A DNA stretch of 64,000 bases, from contig JAILCX010000021.1 in the NCBI GenBank assembly GCA_024690205.1, positions 36,439 through 100,438 on the forward strand, in the 5' to 3' direction. The notes under the pieces are model-generated. The model had not been told where the DNA came from. It did not search any database and worked only from the letters and a program-made list of their open reading frames with translations. This DNA is from Lachnospiraceae bacterium (lineage in GTDB: Bacteria > Bacillota > Clostridia > Lachnospirales > Lachnospiraceae). The position numbers were made by a program, and so were the translations under genes. Of the stretch, positions 1 through 10,271 are shown piece after piece (the first letter of the stretch is position 1; each line of letters begins with the position of its first letter).

Positions 1-512
1 ATATCTGCAAGATGAGGAAGGCAAAAACCCTTTCCTTCAAAGATCTTTTGCCCAAATTCCGGGTCCTTTCTGTACATATGGATGAAAGTAGCCAGATATC
101 TTTCGTATGTTTCGTTATATCTTTTACAGATATAGCAGGATGATCCTTTTTTTCTTATGTGTGAAACTACACTGTTTCCCTCGCGGTCTTTGCTAAATAT
201 GCCCTTTTTGCTACCGGGAGCATACTTCTTAAACGCATCCTTAAGCTCACGATTTACTTTCATATAGTGAGTCTTTAGTATCCAGCCATTTCCTAAGGTG
301 TTCCCGTATCTGAACATCTTTTCAAAATGCGTTCTGCAAAAGCCTTCTTCATCGGTAACGGCTCTCACATCTGCTTCCATATATGAAGAACCGGAACCCA
401 GCACAAAGTCCAAAAGGTCCCGCTCCACGTCTTTTTCTATATTGCAAAACGGGCATTCTCCGCCCGCATTGACCGCATCGTTAAGCGGTATGGTATATAA
501 TACTTCTTTCAT
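1..512 (-). CDS. DUF6062 family protein, 3' end outside window
   Basis: Open reading frame of at least 170 codons with ATG at 512 that runs off the left edge, so the C-terminus is missing. The translation begins MKEVLYTIPLNDAV and carries two CxxC pairs (CPFC near residue 20, CYIC near 126), each followed later by an FCxxH motif (FCRTH, FCLPH). That layout suggests two metal-binding sites. The opening and the Cys pattern match what I know of DUF6062, a family without assigned function seen in Lachnospiraceae. It lies 12 bases downstream of the TetR gene on the same strand, so the two are probably co-transcribed. Family assignment is from memory of conserved motifs; function unknown. Confidence 0.75.
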   Translation of the reverse strand, partial: MKEVLYTIPLNDAVNAGGECPFCNIEKDVERDLLDFVLGSGSSYMEADVRAVTDEEGFCRTHFEKMFRYGNTLGNGWILKTHYMKVNRELKDAFKKYAPGSKKGIFSKDREGNSVVSHIRKKGSSCYICKRYNETYERYLATFIHMYRKDPEFGQKIFEGKGFCLPHLAD

Positions 513-524
513 GAAATCCTGCAG

Positions 525-1124
525 TTATCTGTTGAAATTCTTAAGCATCAGAATATATTTTCTGATCTCATCATAATAGAGTTCCGGTTTTGACTCATTG
601 GTCAACAATGACTCGGTAAGTACTGCTTCTGACGCAAAATCTATAAGTCTGTCAACATCCTGAATATCAGTGCCTTCTTTGATCATCGATGTATTTGCAT
701 AGTCAAGGTATTCACGGATCTTCTTGGGAACCGTCTCCTTTTTGTCGTAGGTCTCGCGTATCGCTTCCACAACATTCTCATGCTTTGTACTGTACAAAAA
801 AGCAATCATATAAGGATAGCTCTTCATTACAGAGGTTTCCGCTGCTTTTATCTGAAGCTGAAGACTGAAATAGTCATTGTCCGACTTGTCGACTGTGCTG
901 GTCATCTCCAGACAGATAAATCTGGCGCTGTAATCGAAAATAAAGGAATACAGACCAATCTTATTGGTAAAGTAATGAAAAAGCAGGCCCTTGGAAATAC
1001 CGGCTTCTTTAACGATATCGTCTGTACTGGCATGAGCATACCCGTTTAAGGCGAATATCTTCAAAGCCGCATTGATCATACGGTCCTGCTTCTCCTTCTT
1101 TAGATCGAAAAATTTTTCATTCAT
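525..1124 (-). CDS. TetR/AcrR family transcriptional regulator
   Basis: 199 residues, the usual TetR length. The N-terminal 60 residues form the typical TetR DNA-binding helix-turn-helix: RMINAALKIFALNGY, then STDDIVKEAGISKGLLFHYF, followed by NKIGLYSFIF. The remainder is an all-helical ligand/dimerisation domain with no recognisable ligand signature. ATG at 1124 is preceded by an AAAGG ribosome site about 9 bases upstream. It is divergent from the GGDEF/EAL gene at 1303, with 178 bases between them, and is followed at 12 bases by the DUF6062 gene. TetR proteins commonly repress themselves and a divergent neighbour, so the EAL gene is a candidate target; this is inference. Confidence 0.9.
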   Translation of the reverse strand: MNEKFFDLKKEKQDRMINAALKIFALNGYAHASTDDIVKEAGISKGLLFHYFTNKIGLYSFIFDYSARFICLEMTSTVDKSDNDYFSLQLQIKAAETSVMKSYPYMIAFLYSTKHENVVEAIRETYDKKETVPKKIREYLDYANTSMIKEGTDIQDVDRLIDFASEAVLTESLLTNESKPELYYDEIRKYILMLKNFNR

Positions 1125-1172
1125 GGAGAAATACCTTTTAGCATAAGAAATTGACTTTATGGGTCGGCATTA

Positions 1173-1201
1173 ACCATACCACATTTTTCTTTGGCATACA
1201 A
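1173..1201 (-). promoter_or_regulatory. Possible promoter of the TetR-DUF6062 pair
   Basis: On the minus strand TTGTAT (plus 1196-1201) lies 17 bases from TATGGT (plus 1173-1178), each matching four of six consensus positions, about 50 bases upstream of the TetR start. It is a weak match read by eye. Confidence 0.3.
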
Positions 1202-1302
1202 GACAGAACATACAATCACCTAAAAGCCTCCGGGCAGAAAAAACTTGAAAAGAGTACCGGAAATGCGCTATATTTATAATTGGTGTAAATTATTGGGGAA
1301 AA

Positions 1303-3138
1303 ATGAGCAAAAACAGCGATCTCATCAAGTACATAACATCTACAAGCCCTTATCAGGATTACTTTACGGTATACCGTCCTGACAGGGTTCTTTATTACAT
1401 CGAGAACACCACCGAACAGGAAATTGAAGAATTCTACAAAGGAGTACTGCCCGGGTCACTAGGTAACTACATCGGTCAATACGGAACATACGATTCGCCC
1501 GGACTGTTTACGTTAAGCGACAAAAGACAGGTACTCGGCATTGAGTTAAGGGCGGATGACCCTAACATAAGCTACCCCAAAGGACTTGCCACCATAAACC
1601 TTAAGGGCGGATATCTTCTGTATTGCGATTTCTGTTATGATTTTGTCCCTTCCATGGAGGATGCCATGGAAATATTCTCAGCATCCAAAAAATGGTTCCA
1701 GGATTTTGACCGCGGAACCATAAATAAAAGAGATGCCGAATTCATTTACGTTACTTACTCTGAAAGCCGCAGAACAAGACTTCTTTATCCTATCGAGGAT
1801 GAAACATACAAATTTGAGATAACACGTTCCTATGACACCATGTCAAAAGCTGAACTTTTGACTCATATAATAAAAGACCCTCTTATGGAAGCCTATAACT
1901 GGTCGTACTTTTTTGAAAAGCTGGCCAACTTCCCTCAGGAAGGCATAAAGGACTATGCCTTTGCGTATTTTGACGTAAAGCGCTTTAAGATGCTCAAAGA
2001 GATACACAACTCCGCCATAGCAATAAAACACCTTAACAGGATCGCTGTTGCAATGACGGAGCATGACTGGATATATTACGGATGCAGATGCGACAATGAC
2101 AATTTTGCCATGATGATCAAGGATATGCCTCGCGATATGCTAGATCTTCACCTGCGTGAATTCTTTGATTCACTATCCCGTCTTGAAAGTGACCCATCTT
2201 ACCGTATCTATTACAGGTGCGGAGTTGTCGACATGCGTACAGCATTAAATACAGCTCTCGGAGTTACCGATTATGCGAAGATCGCTCATAAAATGTGCGA
2301 CAAGGAAGTGAACTCAACCGAGATATGCTATTACACCGATGAAATGTGGGAAAAGGATCTGTGGGGCAAGAAAATAAGGAACTATCTTCCCACTGCCATA
2401 AAGAACAACGAGTTTGTTATACATCTTCAGCCCAAATTCGACATAGAATCGGAAAAGATCATCGGCGCAGAGGCTCTTGTTCGTTGGAACTATCAAAAAA
2501 GAGAGCTTTTGTATCCCGATTTCTTCATACCGTTTTTTGAAGTGGATAATTCGATATCAGCTCTTGATGATGTGGTCCTTCGAAAGGTATGTGAACACAT
2601 CCGCGACTGGAAGATACGTGGACTTGAGCCTGTTCCCATTTCCGTTAACGTTTCACAAAAAGAAGTTGAACAGGGAGATCTTGCCGACCGTCTTGAACGG
2701 ATCGTCGATTCATACGAGATTGAGCATGATCTTATAGAGTTCGAGCTGACAGAAAGGATCGCGTATGATAACCAGGATTATCTTTTAAGCGTGATCCGCG
2801 ATATCAAAAGCAGGGGCTTCCTTATCTCCATGGATGATTTCGGAACGGGTTATTCGTCACTTAATCTCCTTATGGATATGCCTCTTGATACACTTAAGAT
2901 CGACAAGAGTTTTATCGATCATTTGGTAAGTTCGGATCCCGAAAACAAAAATACCGTGATAATCCAACACATCATAACCATGGCAAAAGACCTCAAGGTC
3001 ACATGTCTTGCTGAAGGTGCCGAAGATCAGAGCCAGATAGAAGCCTTAAGAAAACTTGGTTGTGATTCTGTTCAGGGTTACTATTATTCAAAGCCGATTT
3101 CGGTTCCCGAATTTGAAGTACTTCAATTTATGTCCTAA
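1303..3138 (+). CDS. Degenerate GGDEF-EAL protein (c-di-GMP phosphodiesterase)
   Basis: 611 residues. The N-terminal ~190 residues match no domain I recognise. Residues ~215-345 look like a GGDEF domain (FAYFDVKRFKMLKEIHN) whose active-site loop reads CDNDNF at ~263-268, so cyclase activity should be lost. Residues ~365-611 are an EAL domain with the expected catalytic landmarks: GAEALVRW at 388-395, SVNVS, ELTE, DDFGTGYSS at 511-519, KIDKSF, EGAE and QGYYYSKP. It is therefore a predicted c-di-GMP phosphodiesterase, with the dead GGDEF possibly a GTP-sensing site, as known for proteins such as CC3396. No membrane segment is visible. ATG is preceded by a weak GGGG site, and a TATAAT box lies at 1275-1280. 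Confidence 0.9.
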   Translation: MSKNSDLIKYITSTSPYQDYFTVYRPDRVLYYIENTTEQEIEEFYKGVLPGSLGNYIGQYGTYDSPGLFTLSDKRQVLGIELRADDPNISYPKGLATINLKGGYLLYCDFCYDFVPSMEDAMEIFSASKKWFQDFDRGTINKRDAEFIYVTYSESRRTRLLYPIEDETYKFEITRSYDTMSKAELLTHIIKDPLMEAYNWSYFFEKLANFPQEGIKDYAFAYFDVKRFKMLKEIHNSAIAIKHLNRIAVAMTEHDWIYYGCRCDNDNFAMMIKDMPRDMLDLHLREFFDSLSRLESDPSYRIYYRCGVVDMRTALNTALGVTDYAKIAHKMCDKEVNSTEICYYTDEMWEKDLWGKKIRNYLPTAIKNNEFVIHLQPKFDIESEKIIGAEALVRWNYQKRELLYPDFFIPFFEVDNSISALDDVVLRKVCEHIRDWKIRGLEPVPISVNVSQKEVEQGDLADRLERIVDSYEIEHDLIEFELTERIAYDNQDYLLSVIRDIKSRGFLISMDDFGTGYSSLNLLMDMPLDTLKIDKSFIDHLVSSDPENKNTVIIQHIITMAKDLKVTCLAEGAEDQSQIEALRKLGCDSVQGYYYSKPISVPEFEVLQFMS

Positions 3139-3150
3139 AAAAACGCATTA

Positions 3151-3180
3151 AAAAAGAGCTTCGTTTCCGAAGCTCTTTTT
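3151..3180. terminator. Bidirectional rho-independent terminator
   Basis: Perfect 13-bp inverted repeat (arms 3151-3163 and 3168-3180) around a TTTC loop. The arms begin and end in A5/T5, so the hairpin has a U-tract on either strand. It separates the convergent EAL gene and the gene at 3192-3578. Confidence 0.9.
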
Positions 3181-3191
3181 ATATGATCCGA

Positions 3192-3578
3192 TCATTTCTT
3201 TATTTCATCAACAACATCTTCGATGGTTCCCTTGGCAGCTTCAACGGCATCTTCAACATGCTCTTTAAGCTCTTGCGCTAAATCCTCGGGTTCATCGTTA
3301 AAGAATTCCTCAACCTTGGCTACCGAATCAGAGATCGTCTCCTTGGCTTTCTTTACGGCACTCTTTGCAAGATCCTCAGCCTTAGCCTTGTCAAATGAAA
3401 GATTTACGTAAGAACGTGCCTTGGTGGGTTCTCCGTCAAGATCCTCGTTGTATTCATCAGAATCATCGTCGTCATAAACCGGAGTCAAAACCTCTTCCTT
3501 ACGAAGATAGTAATAAGCTCCGTATGCCGCAGCTCCTGCAGCTGCCGAAAATAATAAGAATTTACCAAATTTGCCCAT
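3192..3578 (-). CDS. Small membrane-anchored acidic protein (YtxH-like)
   Basis: 128 residues. Residues ~7-27 are a short Ala/Gly-rich hydrophobic segment (FLLFSAAAGAAAYGAYYYL) followed by charged RKEE. A very acidic linker comes next (DDDDSDEYNEDLD), then a lysine/glutamate-rich amphipathic helical tail with repeated AK/VEE patterns. This organisation, an N-terminal anchor plus coiled tail, resembles YtxH-type general stress proteins, but sequence identity is not obvious and I treat it as unassigned. ATG at 3578 has AGGAGG eight bases upstream. It follows the DUF2225 gene by 19 bases on the same strand, suggesting a two-gene transcript ending at the terminator at 3151-3180. Confidence 0.8.
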   Translation of the reverse strand: MGKFGKFLLFSAAAGAAAYGAYYYLRKEEVLTPVYDDDDSDEYNEDLDGEPTKARSYVNLSFDKAKAEDLAKSAVKKAKETISDSVAKVEEFFNDEPEDLAQELKEHVEDAVEAAKGTIEDVVDEIKK

Positions 3579-3597
3579 AATAACCTCCTATCTGAAA

Positions 3598-4458
3598 TCA
3601 GCTTTTCTTTTTCTTTATCTGTTCAACTATCTCTTCTTTTAATTCTCTTGCCTTGTCCTTTATCCTCGGTGTTGATGAAGGAGACTGGAGTATTCCTGCG
3701 ATGAGTTTTGATGACACTTCAAGCTCTCCTCTTTCAAGGGCCATTACCGCAAGCATGTAATCTATGGTCTTTTCATCCATTCCCGCCATCGGATATCCTT
3801 CCGACTGTCTGGCCTGGACAAATCCCTCATATGCATTATCGAGGAATTCCTTTTCCTTCTTTGAAAGCTCCTCGCATACTATCTCGTAATCCTCATCCTC
3901 GGGATTAAGGCTTTCCTTATAACTTCTGCAGAGCCATCCGCCCTTAAGGCAGATGTAAGCTTTTTCGGAAGCCTTTGCCCTTTTACAGATTGCTGATGCA
4001 AGACATAATGTTATGTGCTCGAGAGCCTGCTGGTAACCGATCGTGGATCCTATGTCATCCTTGCCCTTAAACGAGCTTCCTATTCCCTCAAGAACAGCTT
4101 TCTTCTGGGAAGGAGTAAGCGGAGCAAAGTATCTGCCCATTACGCTGTATCCGCAGCATTTACATACGACCGGCTCGTACTTGATAGGCTCTATGCCCTC
4201 AAATATCGGTCTTAAGTCCTTATCCATACGAAGGAGTCTTGCTTTACCCGTTTTGACCGTAAGGCTCACCAAAGGCGAATCACATACGGGGCACTCCATC
4301 TTCTTTTCGAAGATATAGTCCTCTTCGTTATATTCGATCTTTGCAGCCTGCTTGAGTTCGGGTTTTTTGACCTCTTCCTTAGCTTTGGGATCCTCGAACA
4401 TATTCGAGGTATCAATGCTTTTTATTCCGAGTTTTTCAAGTCCGTCAAGTAATCCCAT
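3598..4458 (-). CDS. DUF2225 family zinc-ribbon protein
   Basis: 286 residues. After a variable N-terminus (~50 residues) comes MECPVCDSPL, then RMDKDLRPIFEGIEPIKYE, then VCKCCGYSVMGRYF. This is the CxxC...CxxCGY arrangement of DUF2225, a family usually annotated as an uncharacterised metal-binding protein. The C-terminal half is helical and TPR-like (residues ~150-275), ending in a lysine-rich tail. The start at 4458 has AAGGAAG upstream. AT-rich TATATAAT-like sequence around 4481-4488 may hold its promoter, since the previous minus-strand gene ends at 4513. It is followed by the anchored protein at 3192. Function unknown. Confidence 0.8.
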   Translation of the reverse strand: MGLLDGLEKLGIKSIDTSNMFEDPKAKEEVKKPELKQAAKIEYNEEDYIFEKKMECPVCDSPLVSLTVKTGKARLLRMDKDLRPIFEGIEPIKYEPVVCKCCGYSVMGRYFAPLTPSQKKAVLEGIGSSFKGKDDIGSTIGYQQALEHITLCLASAICKRAKASEKAYICLKGGWLCRSYKESLNPEDEDYEIVCEELSKKEKEFLDNAYEGFVQARQSEGYPMAGMDEKTIDYMLAVMALERGELEVSSKLIAGILQSPSSTPRIKDKARELKEEIVEQIKKKKS

Positions 4459-4512
4459 TTTTCACACTTCCTTATGATCTATTATATATTATGATTTAAA
4501 CTGTCAGTTATT

Positions 4513-7191
4513 TCAATGCATATTCGGCAAATATTTCTTTTCGAATTCGATTTGCGTCATAGGCTTGTCAAAATAGTAGCCCTGGATAAGATCTACCGGC
4601 AGGTCACGCATTATATCAAGCTGCCGCTCGGTCTCGACACCTTCCACGCAGATATTGACCCCTATGGCCTCGGCCAGTTCTCCGACCATTTTTACAAATG
4701 ATACGGCATATGAGTCTTTTTCAAGATCCTTTATGAATGTCTGGTCTACCTTTATGACATCAAACGGTATCTCTCTTATGTGATTGAGCGATGAATAACC
4801 TGTACCGAAGTCATCAAGCGCGATCCTTACTCCGAGCGCTTTTATGCTTCCCAGGATCTTTTTCATCCTCTCCATATCGTTTATTGCAAGGGACTCGGTA
4901 ACCTCAAGAGTAAGGTTATGAGGGTTAATGCCCGAATCCTTGATCGTCTTTTCAACTATGTCCACTATATCAGTCTGAAGGAGCTGAACGACTGATAGGT
5001 TAACGTTTATCCTGTATCCGGGATATCCGCTGTCATTCCACTTTCTGCATGTATTGCAGGCATCCCTTAGAACGTAGTTTCCTATAGGATTTATGAGACC
5101 AAGGTACTCTGCCAAAGGTATGAACTCTCCGGGTGAGATAAATCCCATCTCCTGAGAATTCCATCGTATAAGGGCCTCGGCACCTGTACAGGGATCTCCG
5201 GGCTTTTTTATATCAACGATCGGCTGGTAATAAACCTCGAATTCTCCGAAACCTGCGGTCGTTGCATCTCTCATGTTCTTTTCCATGTCAAGACGCTGGT
5301 GTGAAGCCGAATCTATGTTATCCGAATAAACTGCCATACGGTTTTTTCCGGATTTCTTAGCTTCATACATCGCTATATCGGCCTTTTTTATAAGATCATG
5401 GACTCCGGTTCCGTTCTCGGGAAACTCTACCATACCCATACTCATGGTACAGTAGTAATCCGCATCCTTAAGGAACCAGGGTTTTGCAAATACGTCTTTT
5501 ATTTCGGCAACAATGTGATTGCGCCTGTCATAACTCTCGGGAGGTATGATGATGACAAACTCATCTCCGCCCATTCTGTAGCAGGTATTCTGGATACCGT
5601 CTATCCTCTGGATCGAATGTGATATCGCTTTTAGCAAAACATCACCGTACTGATGTCCAAGTCCGTCATTTATGTGTTTAAAATCATCAAGATCAAGATA
5701 AAGCAGTGCACCGTTTGTTCCCGTATGCTCGGTCTCATCGATTATCTTCGCCAGATCCCTTTCGCAGCACATACGGTTGTACAAACCGGTAAGGAAATCG
5801 GTGTAAGCCTGCTGCTCTATCCTTCTTTGATATATCTTCTTTTCGGAAATATCATAAAGCGCACAAAGCAAAACCTTTTTCCCGTCTACCCATGTGATCT
5901 TCGTAAAGTACATGTCATATGTACGGTCCGCAGACTTTTGGTAGAACTCACAGACTCCGCTTTCACCGTCTATCTTTGAGGCGATCATTTCATCTATTGA
6001 ACCGTCCTCTATCTCGGAAGAAAATGTCTTTTTCATGATGCTGTTCGCAAAAAGCATCCTGTTGGAATTAACCTCTTTGACATAAACGGCAGAGCCGACA
6101 TTATCAAGAATAGTCTCTATCGATTCATATGAACTTGCTATTGAATTTCGCTGAACGCGTCTTGTAAGTATACTCTGAAGGATCTTTACCGAATCGTTGA
6201 TAAACTTGATCTCTTCAATGCTCCATGTTCTTTCGCGGAGCTTTTCATAAAAGCATGCGTACATGCCCGGAGCACCGTTAATGATGATGGGCATTATCAT
6301 TATCGCCTTGATGCCAAGCATCTCAAGGTCTTCTTTTTCGGCCGCATTCATAACAGCGCTTGATGAGAGCACAACGGGCTTAATTACCCTGCTCAAAAGA
6401 GAGGGTGAAAAATCATCCCCGTGATATACCTCATTGCTGTTTCCGTCCAGATCATATGCGGCAAGAACTTCAACTTCTCCGGAATCCTTCTTTATCCTGC
6501 AGACTGCATCTCTTTGGATCCCCAGGAACTTTGAGATCGTCTCAAGAAGCCTTAACATGATCTTTTCAATGGAATCTTCGCTTTCAAGCAAAGATACTAT
6601 ATCCGTCAGCGCCTCTGCACGCCTTAAGTTGACGCTCATTGCCTCTTCCGATGAACGTGACCTGCGGCTTTCGGCCTGAGCCGTTACTACGGAAAGCCTA
6701 TATTCGAAAAGTGCGGAAGAAAGCTCGCTTAACGCATCGATGGTACTGTAGAACTGTTGTTCCGAAAGAGTATTCTTAAATCCTTCCAGTGCATGGTTTG
6801 GATAATCGGGATCATCACCTATATCATTTAAAACAGCACAAACAAGCCAGTTTAAAACCGGCTTGCGCTCTACTTTGGTTGAGATGACCGCTATCTTCAG
6901 ATTGGGAAAAGGCGTGGATTCAACAGCTCTTTCTTCAAGCGAGCTGTCAGAGACACGCATGAGCATCTCCTCAACCTGGTTATCATCGATGAACTCCTTT
7001 ATCCTGCCGATCTCATCCCGGTCTCCGATAAACTCCGTTAAAGATCCTCCGTGTGCATCGATACACTGGATGAATATATGTGCGACATCGGCAAAATGCC
7101 GGGCCCATCTTGTCAGTTTTTCCGCTTCCACAAAACCCTTGAATACGGATCCCGTATCCTGGTTTAATATAGGACTGTCATTAAATACCAT
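4513..7191 (-). CDS. GAF-PAS-GGDEF-EAL c-di-GMP turnover protein
   Basis: 892 residues, predicted soluble. Residues 1-190 are an unassigned N-terminal sensor region ending in a helical linker. Residues ~197-345 are GAF-like and ~353-450 PAS-like. GGDEF spans ~455-620 with an intact MGGDEF motif at 540-545 and a YLDLDDFK metal site. EAL spans ~640-892 with GAEALIRW at 670-677, NVNLS, EVTES, DDFGTGYSS at 793-801, KVDQTF, EGVE and QGYYF. Both catalytic signatures look complete, so it could make or break c-di-GMP depending on the sensor state. It starts 21 bases after guaB stops, on the same strand, and is probably in its operon. IMP dehydrogenase controls GTP supply, the substrate of the GGDEF domain. 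Confidence 0.93.
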   Translation of the reverse strand: MVFNDSPILNQDTGSVFKGFVEAEKLTRWARHFADVAHIFIQCIDAHGGSLTEFIGDRDEIGRIKEFIDDNQVEEMLMRVSDSSLEERAVESTPFPNLKIAVISTKVERKPVLNWLVCAVLNDIGDDPDYPNHALEGFKNTLSEQQFYSTIDALSELSSALFEYRLSVVTAQAESRRSRSSEEAMSVNLRRAEALTDIVSLLESEDSIEKIMLRLLETISKFLGIQRDAVCRIKKDSGEVEVLAAYDLDGNSNEVYHGDDFSPSLLSRVIKPVVLSSSAVMNAAEKEDLEMLGIKAIMIMPIIINGAPGMYACFYEKLRERTWSIEEIKFINDSVKILQSILTRRVQRNSIASSYESIETILDNVGSAVYVKEVNSNRMLFANSIMKKTFSSEIEDGSIDEMIASKIDGESGVCEFYQKSADRTYDMYFTKITWVDGKKVLLCALYDISEKKIYQRRIEQQAYTDFLTGLYNRMCCERDLAKIIDETEHTGTNGALLYLDLDDFKHINDGLGHQYGDVLLKAISHSIQRIDGIQNTCYRMGGDEFVIIIPPESYDRRNHIVAEIKDVFAKPWFLKDADYYCTMSMGMVEFPENGTGVHDLIKKADIAMYEAKKSGKNRMAVYSDNIDSASHQRLDMEKNMRDATTAGFGEFEVYYQPIVDIKKPGDPCTGAEALIRWNSQEMGFISPGEFIPLAEYLGLINPIGNYVLRDACNTCRKWNDSGYPGYRINVNLSVVQLLQTDIVDIVEKTIKDSGINPHNLTLEVTESLAINDMERMKKILGSIKALGVRIALDDFGTGYSSLNHIREIPFDVIKVDQTFIKDLEKDSYAVSFVKMVGELAEAIGVNICVEGVETERQLDIMRDLPVDLIQGYYFDKPMTQIEFEKKYLPNMH

Positions 7192-7212
7192 GACTGACTC
7201 CAGAAAATATTT

Positions 7213-8682
<1,470 letters not shown>

Positions 8683-9183
8683 TCAATCCGTAAAAACTTT
8701 TCTGGGTGCTACATTATATACAGCTTTTACAAATGCCTCCGAGGGTTCAAGGATAACTTTCTTTTGTCCCTCATAAAAGAAAACATACCTTTTATCAGGC
8801 TGCATCTTAACTCCCGAGCTGTAATCCGCGGGTTTGATCTGCCTGTTTTTATAATCATCAAGATGATATGAATTTATCGGAGCAAATATCTCCATCTTTT
8901 CAACATCAAAAGATGCTATCTTTTTTCTTTTTGATTTTGCCATGATACGGTCTATGCTTATTTCCTTGTCAACATAGAGGTATTCATATTCAATATCCGT
9001 GTTAAGGTTCAAAAAATAGGCCCCCACTCCGAGACCTATGGCTACTATAAATCCTATGAGAAAATTAGTCAGCAAAGAAAAGAGCCCAATCGTTGCAGTC
9101 AACACATAAATAAGATATTTCAGGAAACGAAGTGCCGGATTCGTCTGATGTTTTACGAGGCACTCGACATAGGTTTCGTTCAT
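8683..9183 (-). CDS. DUF6106 family membrane protein
   Basis: 166 residues. The N-terminal MNETYVECLVKH is followed by two closely spaced hydrophobic segments at ~22-60 (LIYVLTATIGLFSLL and FLIGFIVAIGLGVGAYFL). Then comes a conserved cytosolic or surface part: DIEYEYLYVDKEISIDRIMAKSKRKK split over 64-90, FAPINSYHLDDYKNR and a terminal APRKVFTD. I recognise these signatures from DUF6106, which I know from Lachnospiraceae and which has no known role. The PH-domain-like pattern after two TM helices resembles bacterial PH-type membrane proteins, but that is inference. It heads the operon with guaB and has its own promoter at 9223-9251. Confidence 0.82.
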   Translation of the reverse strand: MNETYVECLVKHQTNPALRFLKYLIYVLTATIGLFSLLTNFLIGFIVAIGLGVGAYFLNLNTDIEYEYLYVDKEISIDRIMAKSKRKKIASFDVEKMEIFAPINSYHLDDYKNRQIKPADYSSGVKMQPDKRYVFFYEGQKKVILEPSEAFVKAVYNVAPRKVFTD

Positions 9184-9222
9184 GATAATGCTCCTTATCC
9201 GATCTTACAGAATATCTACTAT

Positions 9223-9251
9223 ATTCTAGTACAAGACACGGTCATTTTCAA
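9223..9251 (-). promoter_or_regulatory. Promoter of the DUF6106-guaB-GGDEF/EAL operon
   Basis: On the minus strand TTGAAA (plus 9246-9251) is spaced 17 bases from TAGAAT (plus 9223-9228), matching five of six bases in each box. The start codon at 9183 follows after about 32 bases of leader with an AAGGAG ribosome site. Confidence 0.65.
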
Positions 9252-9304
9252 GGTTAATTATCACCGAAATGGCTTTCAAAAAAAATAGCCATTGGCTGAT
9301 TTTG

Positions 9305-9313
9305 TGTTAAAAT
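9305..9313 (+). promoter_or_regulatory. Extended -10 element for the gene at 9335
   Basis: TGTTAAAAT, i.e. TG-N-TAAAAT, an extended -10 with no convincing -35 box. It lies 21 bases before the ATG at 9335; a GGGGAAGGG ribosome site lies between. Confidence 0.4.
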
Positions 9314-9334
9314 GTTACGGGGAAGGGCATACAA

Positions 9335-10216
9335 ATGAGACTTGAATATAAACCCGACGGCCAAAAAGCCGATACATCAAAAGACTATACCGAAAACGCA
9401 TTAAAACAGGGCGTTGACATGCAGGAGCAGATCCTGACTCAGACCATGAAGATGAAAGATCGTCCTTTTAAGGAAAAGTTCTCCTATTTCATGGATTACT
9501 ATAAATGGGCCGTTTTGGGAGTCGTAGTTGGGCTTGCGATCATAATAAGCATCGTAAAAGCGATAGTGACGAATAAGGATTACTGCTTCGTTGCCATGAT
9601 GGTCAATTCTTCAAACATAAATTCCGAGGTGATAGGAAACGATTTCGGAGCTTATGCCGGATTGGATATCGAAAAGTATCTTTCCTATGTAAATACCAAC
9701 GAGGTTGAAAACCTCCAGGCTGCGGCCACTTCAGATTACGGCGTTGCCACAAGATTTGCGGCACTTTTATCGACAGGAGATCTTGACTGCGTTGTTTATG
9801 ATTCGATCATATTTAACAACAAAGCCGTAAACGGAGTCTTTTTCGATCTGACCACAGTCCTTCCCTCTGAAGATATCGAAAAGTTTAAAGACCGGTTCTA
9901 TTACGTCGATAACGCAGTTCTTAAAAAGATAGCCGAAGACATCTCGTTTGAAGATGCTTACAATGTTTCCCGGGGGACCTACGAAGAACAGCTTGAGGAT
10001 CTTAAATTCCACACAGATCCTTCGGCCATGGAAGATCCGGTTCCCGTCGGGATAATCGTAGAGGATTCTCCTTTGATCAAGGGGACCGATTCATACTTTG
10101 AGCTGATCCCGGTTTTTGCGATCCCGCAAAACACTTCAAGGCTTGATACTGCGATATCGTTTTTGCATTTTCTTTATGATGAGACGGTTGATGCATCTAA
10201 ATACAGGCTCTATTGA
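9335..10216 (+). CDS. Single-pass membrane protein of unknown function
   Basis: 293 residues. An N-terminal cytosolic stretch of ~60 residues ending in FKEKFSYFMDYYKW is followed by one strong membrane helix at ~65-85 (AVLGVVVGLAIIISIVKAIV). A ~205-residue domain then presumably faces outside. The outer part is mixed alpha/beta, with DLDCVVYDSIIFNNKAVNG and GIIVEDSPLIKG. The hinge-like residues and the 'value read-out' look recall extracytoplasmic binding folds, but I cannot assign a family. Clostridial genomes often carry such proteins near housekeeping genes. ATG at 9335 has a GGGGAAGGG site. It is transcribed alone and converges on lysC through a shared terminator. Confidence 0.8.
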   Translation: MRLEYKPDGQKADTSKDYTENALKQGVDMQEQILTQTMKMKDRPFKEKFSYFMDYYKWAVLGVVVGLAIIISIVKAIVTNKDYCFVAMMVNSSNINSEVIGNDFGAYAGLDIEKYLSYVNTNEVENLQAAATSDYGVATRFAALLSTGDLDCVVYDSIIFNNKAVNGVFFDLTTVLPSEDIEKFKDRFYYVDNAVLKKIAEDISFEDAYNVSRGTYEEQLEDLKFHTDPSAMEDPVPVGIIVEDSPLIKGTDSYFELIPVFAIPQNTSRLDTAISFLHFLYDETVDASKYRLY

Positions 10217-10234
10217 TTCTTATATAAAGACACA

Positions 10235-10260
10235 AAAAGCGGCCCCTTGGGACCGCTTTT
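10235..10260. terminator. Bidirectional terminator between the 9335 gene and lysC
   Basis: Arms AAAAGCGG and CCGCTTTT with a CCC/GGG inner part, one internal C-A mismatch and A/T tracts at both outer ends. It lies between the convergent stop codons at 10216 and 10272. Confidence 0.85.
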
Positions 10261-10271
10261 AATTTACTTTT

